Below are positions 8,983 to 17,090 of a stretch of DNA of 64,000 bases, one piece after another. The translations under genes were made by a program, and so were the position numbers. The stretch's first letter is position 1. Each line of letters begins with the position of its first letter. The notes beneath the pieces are model-generated. The model was not told the DNA's origin, did no database searches, and worked only from the letters and a program-made list of their open reading frames with translations. Source of the stretch: Macrococcoides equi (lineage in GTDB: Bacteria > Bacillota > Bacilli > Staphylococcales > Staphylococcaceae). The DNA is taken from the NCBI RefSeq assembly GCF_047425865.1, contig NZ_CP179735.1; one strand, given 5' to 3'.

Positions 8983-10160
8983 TGAATATTCTAACGATTG
9001 CACAGAGAATCATAGTACAAATATTACGTGATAAACGTACTTTTTTGCTCTTGTTTATAGCACCACTCATTATTCTTACTTTGCTGCATTACATCTTTCA
9101 GTCTGTTGATGACAGCAATATACAGATAGGCACTTATCATACACCTGGTGCTCTGAACAAACAATTAAAAGAAAATAATATTACTTTATTAAAAATCAGT
9201 AACACATCTGATATAAAAAAAATAATTGAAGAGAAGCATCTAGATGCGATAATTAAAACGCAAGATAAAAACATTGAAGTTTATTATGAAAATATAGATC
9301 CAGGTAAAACGATGCGCATCAAAAAAGCTATCCAGGAATATAACATTAAAATAAAATCTTCTAACTCCAAAATTATCATGGAAGATATGCAACAAAAATT
9401 TAATGAAATGAAGCAACAATTAGAAATATTGAGTCAGAAATTAGAAAAATTCGGCCCGTTACTTAAGAAGGTGGGTATTGAGCCACCAAAGCAAAAGGAA
9501 CAAAACAAACAGCATGATGATACACTTATCAAAACACATTACGTATATGGTGATCAGGATAGTAATTATTTTGATATGATTAATCCCGTATTAATTGCAT
9601 TCTTTGTGTTTTTCTTTACATTTTTAATTTCAGGCATAACTTTACTGAATGAACGCACAACTGGTACACTTTATAAGTTGCTATCAACACCCATCAAACG
9701 TTATGAGATTGTCTTAGGTTACATTGCTGGTTTTTCTTTATTTGCAACATTACAAACTATATTACTCGTTTTATATACTGTCTATATATTACAAATTCAC
9801 GTTGAAGGGAGTATATTATTATTTATACTCAGTAATATTGTACTGGCTTTTGTCTCACTTGGACTTGGATTATTTTTATCTACATTCGCAAAATCAGAAT
9901 TCCAAATGATACAATTTATTCCACTTATCATTGTACCTCAAATTCTATTTAGTGGTATTATACCAATAGAGAACATGCACAAACCTTTACAGATTTTAAG
10001 TTATCTGATGCCCCTTAAATATGGTGCCGATAATTTAATGCGAATTATGATCAAAGGTCAGTCATTAGAAATTATCCCGAATATCATTATATTAATATGT
10101 ATATTTATCATATTGATGATTTTGAATGTAATTTTACTTAAACGTTATCGTAATATATAA
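8982..10160 (+). CDS. ABC-2 type permease
   Basis: A 392-residue membrane protein with the ABC2_membrane_3 plan: one N-terminal membrane helix (about 20-40), a large external domain with a predicted coiled coil (about residues 125-160, rich in Q, E, K and L), then a cluster of five or six helices from about residue 200. It starts at the last base of the ATPase stop codon (TAATG). It exports an unknown substrate, possibly an antimicrobial or a lipid. No terminator is obvious behind it, so some read-through into ypfP cannot be excluded. Confidence 0.87.
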   Translation: MNILTIAQRIIVQILRDKRTFLLLFIAPLIILTLLHYIFQSVDDSNIQIGTYHTPGALNKQLKENNITLLKISNTSDIKKIIEEKHLDAIIKTQDKNIEVYYENIDPGKTMRIKKAIQEYNIKIKSSNSKIIMEDMQQKFNEMKQQLEILSQKLEKFGPLLKKVGIEPPKQKEQNKQHDDTLIKTHYVYGDQDSNYFDMINPVLIAFFVFFFTFLISGITLLNERTTGTLYKLLSTPIKRYEIVLGYIAGFSLFATLQTILLVLYTVYILQIHVEGSILLFILSNIVLAFVSLGLGLFLSTFAKSEFQMIQFIPLIIVPQILFSGIIPIENMHKPLQILSYLMPLKYGADNLMRIMIKGQSLEIIPNIIILICIFIILMILNVILLKRYRNI

Positions 10161-10289
10161 AGGCCAGACAATAGTTTGTAAATTTTTCTCAAAAGTATTG
10201 TAATTTTATTGTAATTATCATGATATCCTTTCACAAAGATGTGATAATAAGTTAGAATTACTATAAATCAAATGAATCGGAGTGTAATT

Positions 10290-11459
10290 ATGCTGATTAA
10301 AAATAAAAAAATATTGATTTTGACCGGGTCTTTTGGCAATGGTCATATCTCAGTAACCAATGCACTTGTTAATCAATTTAATAAAATGCACTTACCGAAT
10401 GTTACTGTAATTGAACATGATTTATTTCAGGAAGCACATCCTATTATAAATAGTATTGCTAAGAAATATTACTTAAACAGTTATAAATATTTCAGAAGGT
10501 CTTATGAATATTTTTATTATGCACGTCCTGACAAAACAGATTCGTGTTTTTATAAATATTACGGTTTAAATAAACTTGTCAATTTAATTATTAAGGAAAA
10601 ACCCGATTTAATATTATTAACATTCCCTACACCTGTTGTATCAATTTTAAAACGTGATTTTAATATCCATACACCTGTATGTACAGTTATTACTGATTAT
10701 AGATTACATAAAAACTGGATTACACCTGATTCAGAAAAGTACTATGTAGCTACCGAAAGTTTGCAGGATGAACTATTAGCGCTTGGCATTCCTGATGAAA
10801 ATATCAATGTTACCGGAATTCCAATCCATGATAAATTTAATCAGACTGTTAATCGTGAATCATGGTTACTTCAACATGGTTTAAATCCTAATAAAAAAAC
10901 ATTACTGATGGTCGCAGGTGCATTCGGAGTCATGGAAGGGTTTAATGAAATGCTAGCGGCACTTGTTAATAAAAGTGACCATCAGTTTGTAGTCATCTGC
11001 GGAAAAAACCAAACACTTGTTAAAGCATTACAAGACCAGTTTAAAGATAACAATGTTTTAGTGATGGGGTATACCCAGGAGATGGCTGAGTGGATGTCAT
11101 CAAGTGATCTGATGCTGACGAAACCTGGTGGCATCACAATTACTGAAAGTTTATGCAAGCATATACCACTTGTTTTCTTTAATCCTGCACCTGGTCAAGA
11201 AGGTGAAAACGCAGTTTATTTTAGCAATCAAGGATATGCCAGAATCACACATTCTTATGCTGAAACAATACATGTAACACTTGATTTACTAAATCATGAA
11301 AAAGAATTAAACAGATTGACTCAAAATATGAAAAACGATTTTCTACCAAATTCTGCTCAAAACATTTGTAGTTCAATTATCGAATTATTAAATGAATCGA
11401 TTATTCAAAACGAAATTCATTCGAAAGCGAGTTTATATGCGCGACTCTTCGCGAAATAA
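10290..11459 (+). CDS. ugtP: Processive diacylglycerol beta-glucosyltransferase
   Basis: UgtP/YpfP transfers glucose from UDP-glucose to diacylglycerol to make diglucosyl-diacylglycerol, the membrane anchor of lipoteichoic acid. The 389-residue GT28 protein begins with the MGDG-synthase-like motif ILILTGSFGNGHIS and carries the C-terminal UDP-sugar site (LTKPGGITITES). Its C-terminal end (SLYARLFAK) resembles S. aureus YpfP. The start is the ATG at 10290, given by CGGAGTG upstream; the longer frame from 10272 begins before that site. It overlaps ltaA by 23 bases, so synthesis and flipping of the glycolipid are coupled. Confidence 0.95.
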   Translation: MLIKNKKILILTGSFGNGHISVTNALVNQFNKMHLPNVTVIEHDLFQEAHPIINSIAKKYYLNSYKYFRRSYEYFYYARPDKTDSCFYKYYGLNKLVNLIIKEKPDLILLTFPTPVVSILKRDFNIHTPVCTVITDYRLHKNWITPDSEKYYVATESLQDELLALGIPDENINVTGIPIHDKFNQTVNRESWLLQHGLNPNKKTLLMVAGAFGVMEGFNEMLAALVNKSDHQFVVICGKNQTLVKALQDQFKDNNVLVMGYTQEMAEWMSSSDLMLTKPGGITITESLCKHIPLVFFNPAPGQEGENAVYFSNQGYARITHSYAETIHVTLDLLNHEKELNRLTQNMKNDFLPNSAQNICSSIIELLNESIIQNEIHSKASLYARLFAK

Positions 11460-12636
11460 CTTTACCGGAACAAATTTCTGGTTAATGATTTCTATATTGT
11501 TTTTAATGGAATTTGCACGTGGAATGTATATTTTGAGTTATTTACCCATATTGCCTACTACACCGACTAAAATTACCGTTGGAATCGTTTCTGTGGCAAT
11601 AACCCTTCACTTTATCAGTGATGCTTTAACAAACTTCGGGATCGGCTTTTTGCTTAAACGCTACGGAACAAAAATTGTGTTAAACTTTGGATTTTTTCTA
11701 GCTGTTTTCGGCTTAACTATTGTTGTATTTTTTCAAAATCCGTTTTCTTTAATTATTGCTGCTGTTCTCACAGGTATAGCCGTAAGTCCAATTTGGGTCA
11801 TTATGCTTAGTTCAATTGATGATGCCAAACGCTCTAAACAGATGGGATTTGTGTATTTTGCATGGCTGGTCGGTATGATGGCAGGGATGATTGCCATGAA
11901 TCTTATCATAAAAATTCATCCGACGCATTTTACTTTCTTAATGCCCGTGTTTGTAGTCATTGCCTGGTTTATATATTTCTTTGTTCATGTTGAGGTCTCA
12001 ATATTTGAAAAGAAATCTTTAAGAACGCAATTCATTCACATTAAGCAAGTCATGATGCGACATCTAGTCCTATTCCCAGGGATATTAATTCAAGGTTTAG
12101 CGATTGGCATGCTTGTGCCTATATTACCAAGTTATGCTGTAAATAATTTGCATGTTACTACTTTAGAATATACATATATTTTGATTTCAGGCGGCATTGG
12201 TTGTACTATTTCTATGCTCTTCATTTCAAAATTTATGGATGAAGTTTCAAATGTTTATTCCTATATTGTGATTCTCGCTGGGTTCATTGTTTATGGTGTT
12301 GCAATATTCGTAATGACACAAATAACGAATTACTACTTAGTACTCGGATCTGCGTTACTAATAGGGATATTTTATGGTTTACTACTACCAGGATGGAATG
12401 CTTTCATGGCAAGCCAAGTAGAGCCAAGGCTAAAAGAAGAGTCCTGGGGTGTGTTTAACTCATTACAAGGTATCGGTACAATGCTAGGACCTGTCATCGG
12501 TGGATTAATCACAGAACTATTTCATAATACCAACTACACTTTATTTTTATCTTCAGGATTATTTATTTTCCTGGCAATATTTTATGCGATATACTTTGTT
12601 AAAATACATCAGCATAACAAAAGAGCACATCCTTAG
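11437..12636 (+). CDS. ltaA: LtaA-type glycolipid flippase (MFS)
   Basis: LtaA moves diglucosyl-diacylglycerol to the outer leaflet for lipoteichoic acid assembly. This 399-residue MFS protein has about 12 membrane helices and the LtaA stretches FLMEFARGMYILSY and SPIWVIMLSS. The start is the ATG at 11437 (MRDSS), inside the end of ugtP; the frame opens earlier at 11392, but the S. aureus protein has a matching N-terminus here. Its stop codon sits in the loop of the shared terminator with galU. Confidence 0.93.
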   Translation: MRDSSRNNFTGTNFWLMISILFLMEFARGMYILSYLPILPTTPTKITVGIVSVAITLHFISDALTNFGIGFLLKRYGTKIVLNFGFFLAVFGLTIVVFFQNPFSLIIAAVLTGIAVSPIWVIMLSSIDDAKRSKQMGFVYFAWLVGMMAGMIAMNLIIKIHPTHFTFLMPVFVVIAWFIYFFVHVEVSIFEKKSLRTQFIHIKQVMMRHLVLFPGILIQGLAIGMLVPILPSYAVNNLHVTTLEYTYILISGGIGCTISMLFISKFMDEVSNVYSYIVILAGFIVYGVAIFVMTQITNYYLVLGSALLIGIFYGLLLPGWNAFMASQVEPRLKEESWGVFNSLQGIGTMLGPVIGGLITELFHNTNYTLFLSSGLFIFLAIFYAIYFVKIHQHNKRAHP

Positions 12637-12650
12637 GATAGTGCTCTTTT
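12619..12650. terminator. Bidirectional terminator between ltaA and galU
   Basis: Ten-base arms (12619-12628 and 12641-12650) plus an inner ATCC/GGAT pair form a hairpin with A-rich and T-rich flanks, serving both convergent genes. The ltaA stop lies in its loop. Confidence 0.85.
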
Positions 12651-12657
12651 ACTATGT

Positions 12658-13536
12658 TTATTTGTGCTTATATTTTGTTATTAGTTCTTCTAAAAAAGGA
12701 ATCAATTGATCTTTCATCTCAGAACGCATTGCATATTCCATCGTCGTTTTAACAAAACCAATTTTGTCACCTACATCATAGCGTTCACCTTCAAAGTCAT
12801 AAGCATAGACTTCATCATCTTCATTCACACGTGCAATAGCATCTGTAAGCTGAATTTCCCCACCTGCACCAATATTTTGTTCTTCTAAATAATTAAATAT
12901 ATCGGGTGTAAGGACGTATCGCCCCATAATTGCCAGTCTTGATTCTGTTGTGCCTAATTCAGGTTTTTCAATTAAGTTATCAATTTCATATAAACGTCCG
13001 TCTTGTGATTTAGATTCAATCATCCCATATCGATTAGTATCTTCAAATGGAACAGTCTTAGCACCAATCACAGATTTTTTCTTGTCATCGTAGACATCTA
13101 TTAATTGCTTAATTGCAGGGACTTCTGCATCGACAATATCATCACCTAACAATACTGCAAATGGTTCGTCACCAATAAATTGTTTAGCCGTCCAGATTGC
13201 ATGCCCTAAACCTTGAGGTGCTTTTTGTCGAACATAGAATATATTCGCTAAGTTCGTCGAATGCTGCACTTTTTCCAGTAAATCTAATTTACCTTTTTCT
13301 TCGAGATTGAATTCAAGTTCCATTTGCGCATCAAAATGATCTTCAATCGCACGTTTATGTTTACCAGTTACGATGATAATATCTTCAATCCCTGCAGCAA
13401 CTGCCTCCTCAACAATATATTGTATTGTTGGTTTATCAAGAATAGGTAAAATCTCTTTTGGCATTGCTTTAGTAGCTGGTAAAAATCTCGAACCTAAACC
13501 AGCTGCTGGAATGACAGCTTTTCTAACTTTCGACAT
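12658..13536 (-). CDS. galU: UTP-glucose-1-phosphate uridylyltransferase
   Basis: GalU/GtaB makes UDP-glucose from glucose-1-phosphate and UTP. The 292-residue protein opens with the nucleotidyltransferase motif PAAGLGSRFLPATKAMPKE and contains the catalytic-site stretches VLLGDDIVDA and YEIDNLIEKP. UDP-glucose is the substrate of UgtP, encoded convergently next door, so this locus gathers three steps of glycolipid-anchor production. Length and motifs are complete. Confidence 0.95.
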   Translation of the reverse strand: MSKVRKAVIPAAGLGSRFLPATKAMPKEILPILDKPTIQYIVEEAVAAGIEDIIIVTGKHKRAIEDHFDAQMELEFNLEEKGKLDLLEKVQHSTNLANIFYVRQKAPQGLGHAIWTAKQFIGDEPFAVLLGDDIVDAEVPAIKQLIDVYDDKKKSVIGAKTVPFEDTNRYGMIESKSQDGRLYEIDNLIEKPELGTTESRLAIMGRYVLTPDIFNYLEEQNIGAGGEIQLTDAIARVNEDDEVYAYDFEGERYDVGDKIGFVKTTMEYAMRSEMKDQLIPFLEELITKYKHK

Positions 13537-13628
13537 TAAAAAGTCCCACCTTTTGTTCTAATTTAATTTTCATTTTTGTAAATTCATTCTATTTAAGTGT
13601 ATCATATTCATGTAAAAAATTTAATATA

Positions 13629-13656
13629 AAAAAAGGCGTAGATATCAAATCTACGC
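13629..13656 (-). terminator. Terminator of the AI-2E family gene
   Basis: Eight-base arms GCGTAGAT/ATCTACGC (13636-13643 and 13649-13656) are followed on the minus strand by a T-run. Confidence 0.8.
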
Positions 13657-13667
13657 ACTAAAATATA

Positions 13668-14768
13668 CTATTTTTGATGAGTTTCTGTTACTGTTTTGCT
13701 AGCTTCATGTGTGATATCCTGTCGATGCATATATACGTTTCGTACGATCGTCTTAATCACCGCGTATGATGGTACTGCTACTAATATTGCCATAAATCCT
13801 CCTAGATTACCTGCAGCTAATATTACTGTGATAATCGTTAAGGGGTGAATATTAAGTGTTTTACCCATAATATTTGGCGTAATTACATTACCTTCAAGTT
13901 GTTGAGCAATCGTCATAATGATAATAACATAAACAACCATAATCGGCTTTTGAATCAATGCAATGATAATCGCAGGGATAATCGCCAAATATGGTCCGAG
14001 GAATGGAATAAGATTCGTTACCATCCCCCACATCGCAAGAATGACAGCATAATCGAGCCCAATGATAAGATATCCTATTAATAATAACATTCCTAAGATG
14101 AAACTCACAGTTACCTGTCCTTGAATATATGATCTTAATGTTCTGTCTATATCCTTAAACAAATTGACGACAAATAATTTTCTACGACCTGAAAATGGTG
14201 CCGCTACGAATGGAATAAATCGGTCATGATCCTTTAGCATATATATTAAAAAGAAAGGTACTAAGATTAATAGAAACAGCGTTGATATAAACTGAGTAAC
14301 AAAAGAAAATGCATTCGAGACTATTTTTCCTGAGTAATCATTTGCTTTTTTTATTGCACTATTAATACTTTCTTTAACGTTATCCGGTAACTTTTCTCGT
14401 TGATCCAAGGCAAGATTAACATAAGACTGAAACTCTTTTTGAATCGATGGAAAGTTATGGACAAAATTTGTTCCTTGCTTAGCGATAACCGGGCCTAAAA
14501 ATGAAAAGAATAAACCTGCGATTATTACTAAAGCTAGCATAATTGCCGTAAGACTCTGCCAGCGTTTTAAATTGAAACGATGTTCGAGTTTATCCTGAAA
14601 AGGTACAGTAACATAATAAAGAAATCCACCTAGCAATAAAGGAAGTATGATAGACTTTACGATAATGATAACAGGATAGAAAATATGATTAATTTCTAGA
14701 AAATACTTAATAATTAAAAATGATAACAATAAACCTATGCCAAACCTAAACCAAACTTTTTTTGTCAT
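13668..14768 (-). CDS. AI-2E family transporter (PF01594-type permease)
   Basis: A 366-residue membrane protein of the AI-2E transporter family, a broad group that includes TqsA and Na+(Li+)/H+ antiporters. It shows helices near both ends and a hydrophilic central domain (about residues 85-150), with the family stretch LIPFLGPYLAIIPAIIIALIQ around residue 255. The substrate is unknown; the family name should not be read as proof of autoinducer transport. AGGAGGACA precedes the start. The gene is divergent from the esterase gene. Confidence 0.85.
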   Translation of the reverse strand: MTKKVWFRFGIGLLLSFLIIKYFLEINHIFYPVIIIVKSIILPLLLGGFLYYVTVPFQDKLEHRFNLKRWQSLTAIMLALVIIAGLFFSFLGPVIAKQGTNFVHNFPSIQKEFQSYVNLALDQREKLPDNVKESINSAIKKANDYSGKIVSNAFSFVTQFISTLFLLILVPFFLIYMLKDHDRFIPFVAAPFSGRRKLFVVNLFKDIDRTLRSYIQGQVTVSFILGMLLLIGYLIIGLDYAVILAMWGMVTNLIPFLGPYLAIIPAIIIALIQKPIMVVYVIIIMTIAQQLEGNVITPNIMGKTLNIHPLTIITVILAAGNLGGFMAILVAVPSYAVIKTIVRNVYMHRQDITHEASKTVTETHQK

Positions 14769-14862
14769 ATTGTCCTCCTAGTTTTAATATAGATATATTA
14801 TACCCAAAACTTAATGATATTATTAACTTATCATAAAATAAATATTTGCGAGGTGTTTTATT

Positions 14863-15585
14863 ATGAAAAAAGGCTTTATCACACCCTATGAAATAACGAG
14901 TAATCACCTTAACAGGACAGTTAAAATTGGTGTCTACTTTCCCATAGATTATTCTCCATTTGAAGAGCATCATTTAATAATATGCTTTGATGGACAGGAT
15001 GTCAGTCAAATCGGACAAATACACCGAAAATATGAACAACTTGTAAGCGATGGACTTGAAGCTGCAGTTTTTGTCTTTGTTCATTACACCGATACTCGCG
15101 AAAGAAGACAGGAATATCATCCGGAAGGTGCATTACGTTCCAATTACCAGCAATTTGTTGCAGAAGAATTATTAATCTTTTTAAAAGATGGTTTTAATTT
15201 AAAACACTCAAAGGAAAACACAGTGCTTGTCGGGGATAGTCTTGCTGCAAGTATTGCGCTTACGTTAACAATCGAACAACCCGAAATTGCGAGCAACGCT
15301 ATACTATTTTCTCCAATGATTACAGAGGCAATCATTTCTGATATAGCAGAAATTCCAGAGAAAGTAACATCACAGCTCAACTATTATTTAATCGTAGGAA
15401 AAAATGAAAGTCATTTTAAATTGATGACTGGTGACTATGCTAATTTCCTGACACCGATCCAGCACCTCCATCAAACATTTCAAAAACATTCCATTCAACA
15501 TTATTACGCTGAAATAGATGGAGGACACACTTGGAAAACGTGGAAACCTCAGCTCGAGAACTGTTTAAATTATTATTTATCATAA
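14863..15585 (+). CDS. Putative esterase (alpha/beta-hydrolase, enterochelin-esterase-like)
   Basis: A 240-residue cytoplasmic protein of the PF00756 esterase family. The nucleophile serine sits in GDSLAAS (about residue 125), and a histidine in DGGHTWKTW near the C-terminus completes the expected catalytic set with an acid between them. No signal peptide is seen. The substrate is unknown; relatives hydrolyse siderophore or acyl esters. It is followed after 43 bases by yjcG, likely in one transcript. Confidence 0.85.
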   Translation: MKKGFITPYEITSNHLNRTVKIGVYFPIDYSPFEEHHLIICFDGQDVSQIGQIHRKYEQLVSDGLEAAVFVFVHYTDTRERRQEYHPEGALRSNYQQFVAEELLIFLKDGFNLKHSKENTVLVGDSLAASIALTLTIEQPEIASNAILFSPMITEAIISDIAEIPEKVTSQLNYYLIVGKNESHFKLMTGDYANFLTPIQHLHQTFQKHSIQHYYAEIDGGHTWKTWKPQLENCLNYYLS

Positions 15586-15628
15586 AATTCTGATATAATT
15601 GAATTATCAGAAAAAAGGAGTGATTATT

Positions 15629-16138
15629 ATGAAACTCGGCATCGTCTTATATCCTTCCAAGTCATACCAGGATGAAATTAATCAGTATCGTAAACGATAT
15701 GACTCTCATTATGCCATCATTACCCCTCATATTACAATAAAAGAAGCATTTGAGGTTGCTGAGAATGACCTCAAGAATGTCTCTGCCAAACTTAAAGAAA
15801 TCGTTAAAGAAATAAATCCTGTAGAAATTAATGTTGAAAAAGTATCTGATTTTGCACCTACGCAAAACGTAATTTATTTAAAAGTTACACCAAATGATGA
15901 ACTTGTTAAATTATTTAATTTACTGAACGATGGTAGTTTCTACGGAACAAATCAATATCCTTTTGTACCACATTTCACAATTGCACAAGGATTATCATCA
16001 CAAGAGTTTGAAGATGTAAAAGGACAGCTATCAATGACAGATGTTGGACATTGTGAAACAATTGATAAACTGAGTCTTTGCTATCAGCTTGATAATGAAA
16101 CATGGAATGTTTTAGAAACATTTTCATTTGGACGATAA
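15629..16138 (+). CDS. YjcG-like 2H phosphoesterase (2'-5' RNA ligase superfamily)
   Basis: A 169-residue member of the 2H family, with the two HxT motifs PHITI (about residue 34) and PHFTI (about residue 114) that form the bipartite active site. Close relatives are the YjcG proteins of Bacilli, whose substrate is not known. The start is the ATG at 15629, with AAAGGAGTGA upstream; the frame opens 30 bases earlier without a binding site. Confidence 0.88.
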   Translation: MKLGIVLYPSKSYQDEINQYRKRYDSHYAIITPHITIKEAFEVAENDLKNVSAKLKEIVKEINPVEINVEKVSDFAPTQNVIYLKVTPNDELVKLFNLLNDGSFYGTNQYPFVPHFTIAQGLSSQEFEDVKGQLSMTDVGHCETIDKLSLCYQLDNETWNVLETFSFGR

Positions 16139-16152
16139 TTACATTTAAAATT

Positions 16153-16199
16153 AAAGACCGAGCAAACGCTAATCAAAATGATTGGTTTGTTCGGTCTTT
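16153..16199 (+). terminator. Terminator after yjcG
   Basis: Fifteen-base arms (16153-16167 and 16185-16199, one mismatch) with a T-run after the right arm. It lies between the convergent yjcG and fabI genes and may act both ways. Confidence 0.85.
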
Positions 16200-16219
16200 T
16201 TCATGAAGTATTTTACTGA

Positions 16220-16993
16220 TTAACCTACGATATGATAACCACCATCTACATGAATATTTTCACCAGTTACGCCACTTGAAAGATCTGACAGTAAATATAA
16301 AGCAGTCTTACCTACTTCGATAATATCTACATTGCGTCTTAGCGGAGCATGGGTTTCTATTTCTTTTAATATAGTATTAAAGTTGCCAACACCTTTAGCG
16401 CTTAATGTACGAATCGGCCCAGCTGATATAGCATTGACACGAATACCATCTTGTCCTAAATCAGCTGCTAAATATTTTACGTTTGCTTCAAGAGATGCTT
16501 TTGCAACGCCCATTACATTGTAATTAGGTACAGCAAATTCTCCACCTAAGTATGTCGTCGTAACGATCGAACCATTGTCTTTCATTAATTTTGAAGCTTC
16601 ACGGGCAACAATGGTCAACGAATAAGAACTGATGTCCTGCGCAAGGAGAAAACCTGCACGACTCGTATCAACAAATCGACCTCGTAAGTCTTCCATATTA
16701 GCAAATGCAATAGAATGGAACACACCATCAATATGACCATACTTTTCTCCTATCTTTGAAAAAGCATTGATGACATCTTCATCATTTTGAACATCGCATT
16801 GAATCATATCAGCTTTTTGATTATTTTTAAGATTAGGTAATAGTTTTTCAAGTTCTTTCATACTTCTCTCTTTGCGATAAGTAAAAATAAGTTTACATCC
16901 AACCTCGTCCAGTACTTGAGCAACTCCATATGCAATACTTCTCTTATTAGCAATCCCCATAATGACATATACTTTCTTTTCAAAGTTTAACAT
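16220..16993 (-). CDS. fabI: Enoyl-[acyl-carrier-protein] reductase
   Basis: FabI performs the last reduction of each fatty-acid elongation cycle and is the triclosan target. The 257-residue short-chain dehydrogenase has the FabI nucleotide motif VMGIANKRSIAYG and the catalytic Y-x6-K (YNVMGVAK), plus the upstream tyrosine in TTYLGG. A FapR-type operator lies 26 bases before the start, directly after a TATAAT, so malonyl-CoA-responsive control is predicted. It is a single-gene unit beside cpaA, as in S. aureus. Confidence 0.96.
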   Translation of the reverse strand: MLNFEKKVYVIMGIANKRSIAYGVAQVLDEVGCKLIFTYRKERSMKELEKLLPNLKNNQKADMIQCDVQNDEDVINAFSKIGEKYGHIDGVFHSIAFANMEDLRGRFVDTSRAGFLLAQDISSYSLTIVAREASKLMKDNGSIVTTTYLGGEFAVPNYNVMGVAKASLEANVKYLAADLGQDGIRVNAISAGPIRTLSAKGVGNFNTILKEIETHAPLRRNVDIIEVGKTALYLLSDLSSGVTGENIHVDGGYHIVG

Positions 16994-17018
16994 TGTTATT
17001 CTCCCTTATATGTTAGTT

Positions 17019-17044
17019 CTAGTATCTACTACTAAATTATTATA
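17019..17044 (-). promoter_or_regulatory. fabI promoter with FapR operator
   Basis: The -10 TATAAT (complement of 17039-17044) is followed by the inverted repeat CTAGTA-TCTAC-TACTAA at 17019-17035. The fabH operator at 39865-39881 has the same layout (TTAGTA-TCTGG-TACTAA). FapR is known to repress fab genes through such a 17-bp element. The -35 hexamer is not clear. Confidence 0.82.
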
Positions 17045-17068
17045 GCATAGACGACGAACAAAAGAAAA

Positions 17069-17090
17069 ACCAGTAGCAACAGCTACCGGT
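17069..17090 (-). terminator. Terminator of the mgtE-cpaA operon
   Basis: Nine-base arms (17069-17077 and 17082-17090, one wobble) are followed on the minus strand by TTTTTCTTTT. The right arm touches the cpaA stop codon. Confidence 0.82.

Noticed and set aside
8269..10160. Recent transfer or a mobile element for the ABC pair
   Set aside because: There are no flanking repeats, integrase or clear base-composition change; a different gene order alone is not enough.
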